This document shows positions 44,494 through 52,464 of a stretch of 64,000 nucleotides of DNA, in pieces. Location of the stretch: assembly GCF_000186225.1 (NCBI RefSeq), contig NC_014933.1:3658001-3722000 (forward strand). Reading direction: 5' to 3'. The first letter of the stretch is position 1; the number at the start of each line of letters is the position of its first letter. The notes beneath the pieces were generated by a model. The model worked only from the letters and a program-made list of their open reading frames with translations, searched no databases and had not been told where the DNA came from. The translations under genes were made by a program, and so were the position numbers. The stretch comes from Bacteroides helcogenes P 36-108 (GTDB lineage: Bacteria; Bacteroidota; Bacteroidia; Bacteroidales; Bacteroidaceae).

Positions 44494-44801
44494 ATCGAGT
44501 AGGAGGAAAATGAAAGTTTTCTTCCTACTTTCATTTTCCGACCTCTCACACCACCGTACGTGCCGTTCGGCATACGGCGGTTCTTTATTTACGATGCAAC
44601 CTCTTTCCAACTTTTCCATATATACATTCTTAGTCGCCTATGAGACCTCCCCGGTTAAGAATACATTCTTTCCATCTTATACCCGCTTGATTTACTCCGA
44701 ACGTTCCGAATAGCTATGGGAATTTGATTTGTATTGCAATCTAATCCACGTTCATAAGCCTTAATACTGCGTTAGGGACTTGCACCCGTTAGAATATACA
44801 C
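44494..44801 (-). mobile_element. Group II intron remnant (ORF-less, internally deleted)
   Basis: On the minus strand a domain V-like hairpin (about 44549-44583) contains the halves CCGTATGCC and GGCACGTACGG around a GAAC loop. It is followed by a domain VI-like perfect 13-bp hairpin (44505-44517 with 44527-44539) and the end CTACTCGAT at 44494, like a group II 3' end. Upstream on the same strand AACGGGTGCAAGTCCC (about 44779-44794) resembles a domain I element, and ACCGGGGAGGTCT lies between. The total of about 310 nt is too short for a ribozyme and has no reverse transcriptase. The 5' boundary near 44801 (GTGTATATTC) is a guess. Confidence 0.72.
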
Positions 44802-44820
44802 ATGCCGGGCGAACAACAAT

Positions 44821-44858
44821 AATGCCCCTGCCTGACCGGAAAGTCATGCAGGGGCATT
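44821..44858 (-). terminator. Terminator hairpin after HU-like copy 2
   Basis: A perfect 11-bp stem AATGCCCCTGC / GCAGGGGCATT with a 16-nt loop, 60 nt past the stop of the leftward HU-like gene. The stem core shares the CAGGGGCA composition of the terminator after HU-like copy 1. Confidence 0.75.
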
Positions 44859-44917
44859 GATTGATTGCGCCAAACTATGCACAGAAATGCAAATGACGTG
44901 AGACCGTGAGGTGACGA

Positions 44918-45394
44918 TTATCCCAAGGGGTTTTCATTTTCGTCACCACCATCACCAGTACCACTACCAGTGCCGGTAGTAGTAGAAGAGGAGGTCTTGC
45001 CCCACTCTTCCCAAGCTATCTTGGTGTTCACCATGCTGCGGGTAGTCACCTGACGTCCACTGTTACGCTCTACCTCAGGAATAAAGCGAACACGAACCCC
45101 GATAATCTGCGAGGCACTTACATCCTCTTTATTGCTCACACCGTTCTTGGTAGAAGCAGCAGTATAATAAAAAGTACCCACACCATCCAATTTCACAGTA
45201 CGTCCACCTCCCATATAACCACTCAATACCCGTCCAAGATTCTCCATGATAGCAAATGTATCACCACGGCTCACTGTAGAGAGTGCCGCCAATTCATCAG
45301 CTACTTCACGGGTAGTTACCGGTTTCAACACTGTTACAGATTGAGGATACCACAAATTGTTTACTTTCTTCTGAACTCTTCTAAAAAATGCCAT
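44918..45394 (-). CDS. HU-related DNA-binding protein with Gly/Ser/Thr-rich tail (copy 2)
   Basis: A 158-aa protein starting MAFFRRVQKKVNNLWYPQSV. The HU-related fold is visible: VTTREVADELAALSTVSRGD, TFAIMENLGRVLSGYM, then GVGTFYYTAAS and ASQIIGVRVRFIPEVE. The tail is a low-complexity SSSTTTGTGSGTG stretch ending in GGDENENPLG, identical to the last ten residues of HU-like copy 1 about 7 kb away. The ATG at 45394 is chosen because homology starts there. A good promoter lies at 45520-45551, leaving a leader of about 120 nt. Confidence 0.88.
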   Translation of the reverse strand: MAFFRRVQKKVNNLWYPQSVTVLKPVTTREVADELAALSTVSRGDTFAIMENLGRVLSGYMGGGRTVKLDGVGTFYYTAASTKNGVSNKEDVSASQIIGVRVRFIPEVERNSGRQVTTRSMVNTKIAWEEWGKTSSSTTTGTGSGTGDGGDENENPLG

Positions 45395-45519
45395 AATCGT
45401 AATGTTTAAAATGATCAATAATAATGTATATATACTCTCTTTTATCTTGCTTAAAAAAGCGAAAGTTTCATCGTGAGGCCTCAACGATTAAGCCATACGC
45501 TTTCTTAATTTCGATGTTG

Positions 45520-45551
45520 CAAAGTTAGGGTACGATGCAAGAGAATACAAG
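45520..45551 (-). promoter_or_regulatory. Bacteroides promoter (-33 CTTG, -7 TAACTTTG) for HU-like copy 2
   Basis: On the minus strand CTTG at 45548-45551, a 20-nt spacer and TAACTTTG at 45520-45527. One base off the TTTG -33 consensus; -7 is a full match. Confidence 0.6.
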
Positions 45552-45854
45552 AAAATGGCATCTACAACATTTTTATTTAAATCACTATAAAACAGTCGAT
45601 TACAAAATCAGCATCTCTACAAGGAACAGGAGAGAATAAAACATAAGGAAAAGCAATATTGCATCAATCTCTACAAGATGGGAAGGTAAATGATTGATAA
45701 TGAATACAGCTATTCTTATCAATCTCTACAATGCTGTTATTTTGTGTTTTTAGTTATCATTTATTTTACTGCCAAATTAAGTTCCAAGAAATATTGTACC
45801 GTATAGCACAAATAGGAAAGTTCCTATCCCTCCCAGGACATCTTCTAAAGCAGG

Positions 45855-45934
45855 GGCAATTCACTATACTACCGAATAGGGTTCAGTATACGACTCAATG
45901 GCATTCACTATACGACTGAGTAGGGTTCAGTATA
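45855..45934. repeat. Pair of about 35-bp direct repeats
   Basis: Copies at 45855-45890 and 45900-45934 both run GGCA(A)TTCACTATAC, a variable 6-8 nt, then TAGGGTTCAGTATA. Within each copy TTCACTATAC and GTTCAGTATA are similar words. Start-to-start spacing about 45 nt. Function unknown. Confidence 0.65.
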
Positions 45935-46155
45935 GCATTGAAAAACGGTCATCCTCTTTCTTAATCCCAAAAGTTCAATTTTCGTGTATCATATATAAGC
46001 ACATTTCAGCAGAACGAAGTGAAATAAGCACTTTCTGCATCTGTACTATTTAAGTGCTTTTCTATAAACAGCTTCTTCTTCAAGAAGTTTCAAGAAGTCT
46101 CAGCAGCCCCCTATCACGCCTTCCGGTGTCTCCCCTTCGGCATATTCAGTGCCGA

Positions 46156-46230
46156 CTCGGTCACCACCTGCTTGGAAGGCTGATAAAGATTCAGATTATG
46201 CTCATAGATATTATAAACACCCTTTGCGCC
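46156..46230 (-). pseudogene. Duplicated fragment of prfC with an internal deletion
   Basis: Positions 46156-46224 match prfC 10867-10935 in 68 of 69 bases in the same orientation. The next bases (CTTTGCGCC) instead match prfC at 11122-11130, so the copy jumps over about 190 nt of the gene at the shared word ACACCCTT. This is a fossil of a partial duplication, not a functional gene. Confidence 0.85.
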
Positions 46231-46325
46231 TTTACGAAAGTTGATTCATTTGAAATTCATCCATACCTCTCGGTTCTTAACTACTAACCGGCAATTTATT
46301 ATGATAAGCTTTTCAAAAAGCGAAA

Positions 46326-48533
46326 TCATGCAACAGGTTGTTTCAATTCCGGATGCACAAATACAAAACGAGCACCCCCAGTATAGGTGGTGTCCAGATA
46401 GACTCGTCCGCCTACCAATTCGGCTATATGGCGGCAGATGCTCAACCCCAGTCCCGTGCCTTGCTTAAAGGTGTCCAGCTTCTCAAAGCGTCCAAAGACA
46501 ATTTCCGCCTTGTCTTCAGAGATTCCGCAGCCTGTGTCTGTAACAGAAAATACAATACCACCGTCTTCCTGGATACGATATTTTAACGTAATACTGCCTC
46601 GGTCAGTATATTTACAGGCATTGGTCAGAAAATTGGTGATCACTTGTTGCAGGCGCACGGCGTCGGTAAGGAAGGAGATGAAAGAAGCATCCTCAGGCTC
46701 ATCCAATTTTAGCTGCACTCCATCCGGAACACGCGAGGCGATACTTCGGAGCGTAGCATGGCACAAGTCACTGATACATGTGGGAGCCAGCGCCAGCGCA
46801 TAAGAGCCGCTTTCTAATTTAGAAAGGTCGAGCACATCATTCACAAGCGTCGTGAGGAGTTCAGTATTGGTATGAATAAGGCTAAGATAGTCGGCACGTT
46901 CTTCCACTGTCAGCCCCAGATCTTCCTCGGAATTCACCACATCGCTGAAACCTACAATAGCATTGAGAGGTGTACGTATCTCATGGCTCATATTTTGCAG
47001 AAAAATAGACTTCTGCCGGTTGGCATACTCAGCTACCTCACGGGCATGTTCAGCCTCTTTGCGGGCAGCTTCAGACTCGTTTCGGGCACGTAAAGCAATA
47101 TTCCTCTCCTTTTGCAGACGAACAATGCTTTTGCGCCTTTGCAGCGTATAGACAAAGATAAAGACTATCAGACTGACGGACAGGAGGAGAAGCACCGAGG
47201 TGATAAACATCTGCATGCGTCCTCGTTCTTCAGCAGATGCAGCACGTTCTTGTTGATGAAGCGCTTCCGTGCGGTTGCGTTCCACCTCAATCATCCGCTG
47301 CCTCAAGGCGAGGTCGGAGTTCTTCAATTTCAGTTCGGTAGCCTGCAATGCCAGCCGGTCGCGTTCCTTGTCGGTTTCCATCAAGCGGTGCTCATCAGCC
47401 AGTTGACGAATGCGCATCTCGCTGTTCTGCAAGGCAAGACGGTTTTTCTCAGTTTCCAGCCGGGTATTATCAAAGCGGGCGGTGTATTCCGTCAGCATCC
47501 TGTGGCGCTCCACATCATCCTCGTTTCTCTTTATGGAGTCGCACTTGTCACACCAGCTCAATGATTCCTCATACCGCCCCTGCAACCGGCTAAGCCTCTT
47601 CATGCAATCGAAATATGAAATATTGTCGTGAGGCAGAGTATTTATTATGGTGGCAGCCCGTTCATAATCTCCGACAGCCATATAATAATCAGCATTTCCC
47701 ATCTGGCAATTAAGTAGCATACCACCGAATACAGGATGTTTCTCCGTAATCCGATTCATTTCGTCCAAGCATTTCTTGCTCTCTACCAAATCCTGCATAG
47801 AACCGGATGACAGATAAAGCCCCACTAAATAGCAAAGCGGTTGCACCCGTCTTGTAGGGTCGGGAGCCAGAGAAAGCGCCTTCTTGAGATAGCCGAGGGC
47901 TTTGGCGTCATCACGCAACATCTGACAGGATTCACCCGCCGTAAGGTAGAGGCTGACGGCATCCCCCGGATTTCCGTGCTGTTCTATGTATTCGGCTCCC
48001 TGAACCGCATACTTCATCGCCAGTTCATAGCTGGCCTGCATCTTATAAATGGAACTGAAGTGCTGAAAGGAGAAACCTATTCCATAGGGATTGTTCAGTC
48101 GCCGGGCTTCCGCCTGATAGTCGTTCACCTCCTCCAACGCCTTGACGTACATCACCTTCATCTTCCAATAAGCGATAATCCGGTTCCATCCGCTGAACAC
48201 GTATTGCTGAAAGGGGGTGCGGACGGCAAAGCCGCGCAACGTACGGACGGCATCTTGCAAGGCAGAGAGATTACCTTTGTAGTAGTAATAATCCACCTTC
48301 TGATGCAGAGCCAGACACTGCGCCTTCTGGTCACCCTTGCATTCCGCCATGTGGAAGAGGGTATCCGCCATGAGGAGCACTTGCGGACTACGGACGGCTT
48401 TGGTACATTTCACAAGGTAGGGATAGAGTGAGTCGTCTATCTTATAGACATTGTTTTGGGCAGAAAGAGGCATAAGCTGCAGAAATACTGTACACAACAA
48501 CAGGGTAGTGATATGTGAGAATGTTTTGTTCAC
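46326..48533 (-). CDS. TPR-containing membrane sensor histidine kinase
   Basis: A 735-aa protein with signal peptide (HITTLLLCTVFLQLMPLSA), periplasmic TPR-like helical repeats (about 30-330; e.g. DDAKALGYLKKALSLAPD), a Glu/Arg-rich coiled coil (about 345-435), a transmembrane helix (about 443-463, TSVLLLLSVSLIVFIFVY), a second coiled coil, HisKA with the phospho-accepting His in NMSHEIRTPLNAIVGF, and HATPase (NFLTNACKYT, DTGCGI, GTGLGLSI). No receiver domain, and no response regulator lies next to it, so its partner is elsewhere. The start codon is GTG. Homologous Bacteroides kinases respond to nutrient or stress signals, unknown here. Confidence 0.9.
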   Translation of the reverse strand: MNKTFSHITTLLLCTVFLQLMPLSAQNNVYKIDDSLYPYLVKCTKAVRSPQVLLMADTLFHMAECKGDQKAQCLALHQKVDYYYYKGNLSALQDAVRTLRGFAVRTPFQQYVFSGWNRIIAYWKMKVMYVKALEEVNDYQAEARRLNNPYGIGFSFQHFSSIYKMQASYELAMKYAVQGAEYIEQHGNPGDAVSLYLTAGESCQMLRDDAKALGYLKKALSLAPDPTRRVQPLCYLVGLYLSSGSMQDLVESKKCLDEMNRITEKHPVFGGMLLNCQMGNADYYMAVGDYERAATIINTLPHDNISYFDCMKRLSRLQGRYEESLSWCDKCDSIKRNEDDVERHRMLTEYTARFDNTRLETEKNRLALQNSEMRIRQLADEHRLMETDKERDRLALQATELKLKNSDLALRQRMIEVERNRTEALHQQERAASAEERGRMQMFITSVLLLLSVSLIVFIFVYTLQRRKSIVRLQKERNIALRARNESEAARKEAEHAREVAEYANRQKSIFLQNMSHEIRTPLNAIVGFSDVVNSEEDLGLTVEERADYLSLIHTNTELLTTLVNDVLDLSKLESGSYALALAPTCISDLCHATLRSIASRVPDGVQLKLDEPEDASFISFLTDAVRLQQVITNFLTNACKYTDRGSITLKYRIQEDGGIVFSVTDTGCGISEDKAEIVFGRFEKLDTFKQGTGLGLSICRHIAELVGGRVYLDTTYTGGARFVFVHPELKQPVA

Positions 48534-48611
48534 GGATGCTTGTTTGTTTGTTTGCCTCTATTCAATAAGACATGACCTTGCGGAAAGAGTGTTCTTTAAG
48601 GATTTGTAAAA

Positions 48612-48893
48612 TTATAGCAAAAAAACAGAAACTGCAACAATTGACTCCGAAAACTTATAATATCTACTCATTCCCGATCTGTTTTCCACCCATCTCCACC
48701 AATTCCACATCATCGCCCGATACACGCAAGTATCTGCCGAGGTTTTTTCTTCCCGTTCGGACACAAACTGCACACGTATAGCCGAAATTTGATCCAAGCC
48801 AGTTTCTTCAGGCGTATCAGCTCCCTTACCGGCACAGCTCAACTTGTAGAACATAAACTTATCTGTATTGATTATGAAATCAAAGATAGTCAA
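48612..48893 (-). pseudogene. Decayed HU-related gene (copy 3, C-terminal part)
   Basis: A 93-codon open frame whose middle, FYKLSCAGKGADTPEE then DQISAIRVQFVSERE, aligns with FYYTAASTKNGVSNKE then SQIIGVRVRFIPEVE in HU-like copy 2, at the same spacing. The N-terminal HU helices are missing and the last part (VYRAMMWNWWRW) is no longer family-like. It lies 78 nt upstream of the histidine kinase start. Most likely a truncated relic. Confidence 0.6.
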
Positions 48894-48973
48894 GTAGTAA
48901 CCTCTGTGTAAATAAAAAGGCTTTTAATATAAGATAAGGTATAGGGTGTGTGTGGCAAGGGTAGGAAACACTG

Positions 48974-49867
48974 TCAGCAACTCCGCCGATATTCAGAGGG
49001 TGACATCCCCTCGCACTTCCTGAACAGGCGAGTGAAATGGGTGGAATATTTGAATCCCAATTCTTCGGCTATCTCATTGACAGACAATACGTCTTCCGCC
49101 AATAATTGTTTAGCCCGATCTATAATCTTCAACTGAATATACTCCTGCGCAGTTTTCCCGGTTTCTTTCTTTATCATGTCACCGAAATAGTTGGGGGACA
49201 GAAACACCTTTCCTGCACAATAAGAAACAGACGGAACACCCTCTATGCAAAGTCTACCTGATTCAAAATATTCATCCAACAGGTTCTCAAATCGTGTGAG
49301 GACATCTTTATTGACTTTCCCACGAGTAATGAACTGGCGGTCGTAATAGCGCATACAATAATCCAACAACATTCCGATACTGCGTGCAATCAGGCTATTG
49401 GTATGTTTGTCTATTTCACGATTCAGTTCCGTCAGTATATTGACAAAACATTGCTCGATGATTTCACGCTCCTTTTCAGAAATGTGCAGAGCCTCATTTG
49501 CATCGTATGAGAAAAATGTATAATCTTTGATTGTGCGTCCCAATTCTGTCCCGTAGATCAAATCCGGATGAAAGACCAAAGCCCACCCTTTGGGCTGAAT
49601 CGGCCCTTCGCTCTCTACGCCGAATATTTGCCCCGGAGCAACCGCTACGATTGTTCCCTTCTGATAATCATAGTAATTGATACCATAACGCAATGGTCCA
49701 CACATCACATCCTTCAAAAAAATGCCATACAGACCATAATTCATACGGTGAAACTCTCTAAGAGTACACTTTGACATATCAATGACACTGACTAATGGAT
49801 GTAGCGTCTCCACGCCCATATATTCATTGTAAGCGTGGATGGTATTTATCTTTCTTATCCCATTCAT
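48974..49867 (-). CDS. AraC-family transcriptional regulator
   Basis: A 297-aa cytoplasmic regulator. The N-terminal cupin-like sensing part includes GPLRYGINYYDYQKGTIVAV and FHPDLIYGTELG; the C-terminal AraC domain has both helix-turn-helix units (SPNYFGDMIKKETGKTAQEY and VNEIAEELGFKYSTHFTRLF) and ends with GMSPSEYRRSC. It diverges from the aldo/keto reductase operon with a 173-nt gap carrying a -7 motif for each direction, so it most likely regulates that operon. The effector is unknown. Confidence 0.88.
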   Translation of the reverse strand: MNGIRKINTIHAYNEYMGVETLHPLVSVIDMSKCTLREFHRMNYGLYGIFLKDVMCGPLRYGINYYDYQKGTIVAVAPGQIFGVESEGPIQPKGWALVFHPDLIYGTELGRTIKDYTFFSYDANEALHISEKEREIIEQCFVNILTELNREIDKHTNSLIARSIGMLLDYCMRYYDRQFITRGKVNKDVLTRFENLLDEYFESGRLCIEGVPSVSYCAGKVFLSPNYFGDMIKKETGKTAQEYIQLKIIDRAKQLLAEDVLSVNEIAEELGFKYSTHFTRLFRKCEGMSPSEYRRSC

Positions 49868-49889
49868 ATTCTTATCTTGTTAGACAAGG

Positions 49890-49897
49890 CAAAGATA
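49890..49897 (-). promoter_or_regulatory. -7 promoter element for the AraC gene
   Basis: TATCTTTG on the minus strand, 22 nt upstream of the ATG at 49867. Confidence 0.5.
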
Positions 49898-49994
49898 ATA
49901 GTTTTATAATTAGCAGAATACCTCTCGATGAAGAATCCGTAAAATTGGTCGGAGCATCCGTAATAGGTATAGCGACTCTCATAAAGAAATCACC

Positions 49995-50002
49995 TAATTT
50001 TG
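49995..50002 (+). promoter_or_regulatory. -7 promoter element for the aldo/keto reductase operon
   Basis: TAATTTTG matches TAnnTTTG, 38 nt upstream of the ATG at 50041. A weak -33 region is consistent with a promoter that needs an activator such as the divergent AraC protein. Confidence 0.5.
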
Positions 50003-50040
50003 CACCATCGAAGTTGTTTCAAATTAAAACAAAAAGAATA

Positions 50041-50985
50041 ATGAAAAAATTACCTGCAATTGCATTAGGAACATGGTCGTGGGGCACAGGTGTCGCAGGA
50101 GGCGACCAAGTATTCGGGAATCATCTGGAGGCAGAGGACTTAAAGCCCGTATTTGAGGAGGCCATGAAGAACGGGCTGAACTTGTGGGACACAGCCACCG
50201 TTTACGGCATGGGAACGTCGGAAAGTATTCTCGGCGGTTTCACACGCTCTTATAATCGTGAAGAAGTGATTATCTCCACCAAGTTCACACCGCAGATTGC
50301 CGGAGTGTACGGTAATCCGATGGAACAGATGTGTGACGCTTCCTTGAAACGCTTCAACACCGACTACATCGATCTCTACTGGATTCACAATCCTGCCGAT
50401 GTCGAACGTTGGACTCCCGACCTGATTCCTTTGCTCAAAAGTGGCAAAGTGAAGAGTGTCGGCGTTTCCAACCACAACCTTGCGGAATTAAAACGTGCCA
50501 ACGAGATTCTTGCAACCGAAGGGTTCAGAATATCTGCTGTCCAAAACCATTTCAGCTTGCTTTACCGTTCATCAGAAGAAGCCGGAATCCTTGACTATTG
50601 CAAGGAGAATGACATTGTGTTTTTTGCCTACATGGTACTGGAACAGGGCACATTATCCGGAAAATACAACACAAAAAATCCTTTGCCGCAAGGTAGCGGA
50701 CGTGGCGAGATGTACAATAAGATGCTTCCGCAGATTGAAAAGCTGGTCGATGCCATGCGTGAAATCGGCAAACATCACAATGCCACTGTTTCACAGATAG
50801 CGATAGCGTGGGCTATTGCCAAATACACGCTGCCTGTCATCGGTGTGACCAAAACGAAGTACATTGCTGAAACGGTAGCTGCCACAGCTATCAATCTGAC
50901 CGATGAAGAAATGGCTCTCCTGGAGAATCTGGCTGCAAAAACCGGAGTTGATACCAAAGGCTCTTGGGAACATCCCATGATTTAA
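50041..50985 (+). CDS. Aldo/keto reductase
   Basis: A 314-aa NAD(P)H-dependent oxidoreductase on a TIM barrel. The catalytic tetrad is visible: Asp and Tyr in LWDTATVYGMGTSE, Lys in ISTKFTP and His in YWIHNPAD; the cofactor region near the C-terminus has GVTKTKYIAETVAA. The ATG at 50041 (MKKLPAIALGTWSWG) begins the homology; the longer open frame before it overlaps the divergent regulator. First gene of a four-gene rightward operon with 10 nt to the next gene. The physiological substrate is unknown. Confidence 0.92.
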   Translation: MKKLPAIALGTWSWGTGVAGGDQVFGNHLEAEDLKPVFEEAMKNGLNLWDTATVYGMGTSESILGGFTRSYNREEVIISTKFTPQIAGVYGNPMEQMCDASLKRFNTDYIDLYWIHNPADVERWTPDLIPLLKSGKVKSVGVSNHNLAELKRANEILATEGFRISAVQNHFSLLYRSSEEAGILDYCKENDIVFFAYMVLEQGTLSGKYNTKNPLPQGSGRGEMYNKMLPQIEKLVDAMREIGKHHNATVSQIAIAWAIAKYTLPVIGVTKTKYIAETVAATAINLTDEEMALLENLAAKTGVDTKGSWEHPMI

Positions 50986-50995
50986 AATCCAAAAG

Positions 50996-52006
50996 ATGAA
51001 GAATCTATTTATCATCCCCGCTCTCATCTGTTCGGTGGGAACAATGGCACAAACGGTGTTGGATGTACATTCGCATATCGTGACGGACAGATATACGCAA
51101 CTGCTCAAGCAACACAATGCAGAGCTGGAAGACGGCTATCCGCTGCCAAAATGGAGTGTGGAAAAGCATATCGTTTTCATGCAGGAGGCGGGTATTGACT
51201 GTTCGGTACTTTCCATGCCTTCTCCACAGCCTTATTTCGGTGATACGGAAGAGAGCCGTCGCTGCATCCGTTCCATCAATGAAGAAGCGGCACGTGCCAA
51301 GGCGGAACATCCCGGCAAATTCTTGTTCTGCGCTTCGTTGCCTCTCCCCGATGTACAAGTTGCCATCCGCGAAGCAGTCTATGCCCTCGACACCCTTCAT
51401 GCCGATGGCATCAAACTGGCGACCAACAGCCGTGGACAATATCTTGGCGACAAGGCATTGGACCCGTTGATGGAAGTGCTGAACGCACGCAAATCCGTAG
51501 TGATCCTGCATCCGCATACTCCGGAACAACGTCCTGCAAACACGTTTACAGGAGGCCCGATTTTCGTCTATGAATATCCTGCCGAGACTACTCGCGCGGT
51601 ACTCAACATGATAGAGAACGACATTATGGTACGCTATCCCGACATCAAGTTCGTAGTGCCTCACAGTGGTTCGTTCTTGCCTATCGCCTTGCCACGCTTT
51701 CGGGCAGCGCAACCCTTGCTTGTCAAGCAAGGTCTTATGCGTCAGGTGGATATTACCAAGAATCTGGCGAATCTCTATTATGATTTAGCAGGAGGTCCGA
51801 CACCCGAAATGCTTAAAATGCTACTCACTATTACCGTGCCCGAACATATCATGTATGGTTCAGACTACGGATTTGTACCGAACAAAGTGCTGGTAGCAGT
51901 GAAACAGACACTGAAGGAGAGATTGCAGCAGGATGACGTTTTGAGAAATCACATAGAAGACATCTTCGGCAATAATGCCAACCGACTGTTTAATAAATCA
52001 AAGTGA
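50996..52006 (+). CDS. Exported amidohydrolase-family protein
   Basis: A 336-aa amidohydrolase_2-type metal enzyme with a signal peptide (FIIPALICSVGTMAQ). Metal-site motifs: VLDVHSHIV (HxH) at the start of the mature chain, ILHPHTPEQ, VVPHSGSFLP and the Asp in YGSDYGFVP. This class includes decarboxylases and hydrolases such as the ACMSD group. Periplasmic placement is unusual for that class but is clear from the signal. Second in the operon; it overlaps the next gene region with only a few bases between. Confidence 0.85.
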   Translation: MKNLFIIPALICSVGTMAQTVLDVHSHIVTDRYTQLLKQHNAELEDGYPLPKWSVEKHIVFMQEAGIDCSVLSMPSPQPYFGDTEESRRCIRSINEEAARAKAEHPGKFLFCASLPLPDVQVAIREAVYALDTLHADGIKLATNSRGQYLGDKALDPLMEVLNARKSVVILHPHTPEQRPANTFTGGPIFVYEYPAETTRAVLNMIENDIMVRYPDIKFVVPHSGSFLPIALPRFRAAQPLLVKQGLMRQVDITKNLANLYYDLAGGPTPEMLKMLLTITVPEHIMYGSDYGFVPNKVLVAVKQTLKERLQQDDVLRNHIEDIFGNNANRLFNKSK

Positions 52007-52008
52007 AA

Positions 52009-52464
52009 ATGAAACCATTTTTATTATTAGCCCTGCTCTTCTGCTTCGGCACATTATGCAGGGCGCAACAAAATACAGACAATATGCTAATCAGAATTTC
52101 CGAGATAGAAGTTCATCCACAGTATCTAAAGGAATATTTGGAATATGCCTATACGGTGGGAGCTACGTCAGTCAAAGAGGAATCAGGAGTCGTCTGTATC
52201 TATCCGATGCAGACAAAGCGGGATTCCTGCCACATACGTATACTCGAAATCTATGCTTCGTCCGAAGCCTATCAACATCACATCAAGAGCGCACATTTCC
52301 AAAAGTACAAGACAAGCACGCTTCACATGGTGAAAAGTCTCGACTTGGTGGATATGAATGCGCTTGATCTGGCAACGATGCCACAGATATTCGTAAAAAT
52401 GCCACAAGCTAATGAGAAAATCAATGAAATGGCAATAATTAGCGACTATAACACCGCAGAATAA
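52009..52464 (+). CDS. Exported antibiotic biosynthesis monooxygenase-like (quinol monooxygenase) protein
   Basis: A 151-aa protein with signal peptide (FLLLALLFCFGTLCRAQ) followed by a small ABM-type alpha/beta barrel: MLIRISEIEVHPQYLKEYLE, a second strand GVVCIYPMQTKRDSCHIRIL, EIYASSEAYQHHIKSAHFQ, as in YgiN-like quinol monooxygenases. The ATG at 52009 is preferred over the in-frame GTG at 52003. It follows the amidohydrolase directly and its stop overlaps the next start by one base. Role in the operon unknown; perhaps oxidises an aromatic compound. Confidence 0.82.
   Translation: MKPFLLLALLFCFGTLCRAQQNTDNMLIRISEIEVHPQYLKEYLEYAYTVGATSVKEESGVVCIYPMQTKRDSCHIRILEIYASSEAYQHHIKSAHFQKYKTSTLHMVKSLDLVDMNALDLATMPQIFVKMPQANEKINEMAIISDYNTAE

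Larger units (their letters stand above)
45395..46325. other. Gene-free region of about 930 bases with repeats and a prfC fragment
   Basis: No convincing ORF. It holds the HU-like copy 2 promoter, three copies of ATCTCTACAA at 45613, 45667 and 45722 (spacing 54 and 55 nt), a pair of direct repeats at 45855-45890 and 45900-45934, and the copied prfC piece at 46156-46230. Composition is AT-rich. It looks like a graveyard of rearranged sequence rather than an unlisted operon. Confidence 0.7.

Noticed and set aside
44425..44619. 64-codon reverse ORF at the end of nifJ (contains EPPYAERHVRW)
   Set aside because: It is a translation of the group II intron domain V region, not a gene.
45613..45731. 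Possible CRISPR array from evenly spaced ATCTCTACAA words
   Set aside because: Only three 10-bp copies; too short and too few for a CRISPR repeat, and unlike a type I-C repeat.
46054..46287. 77-codon forward ORF covering the prfC fragment
   Set aside because: It is the antisense frame of the copied prfC piece; the same shadow appears opposite the real prfC.
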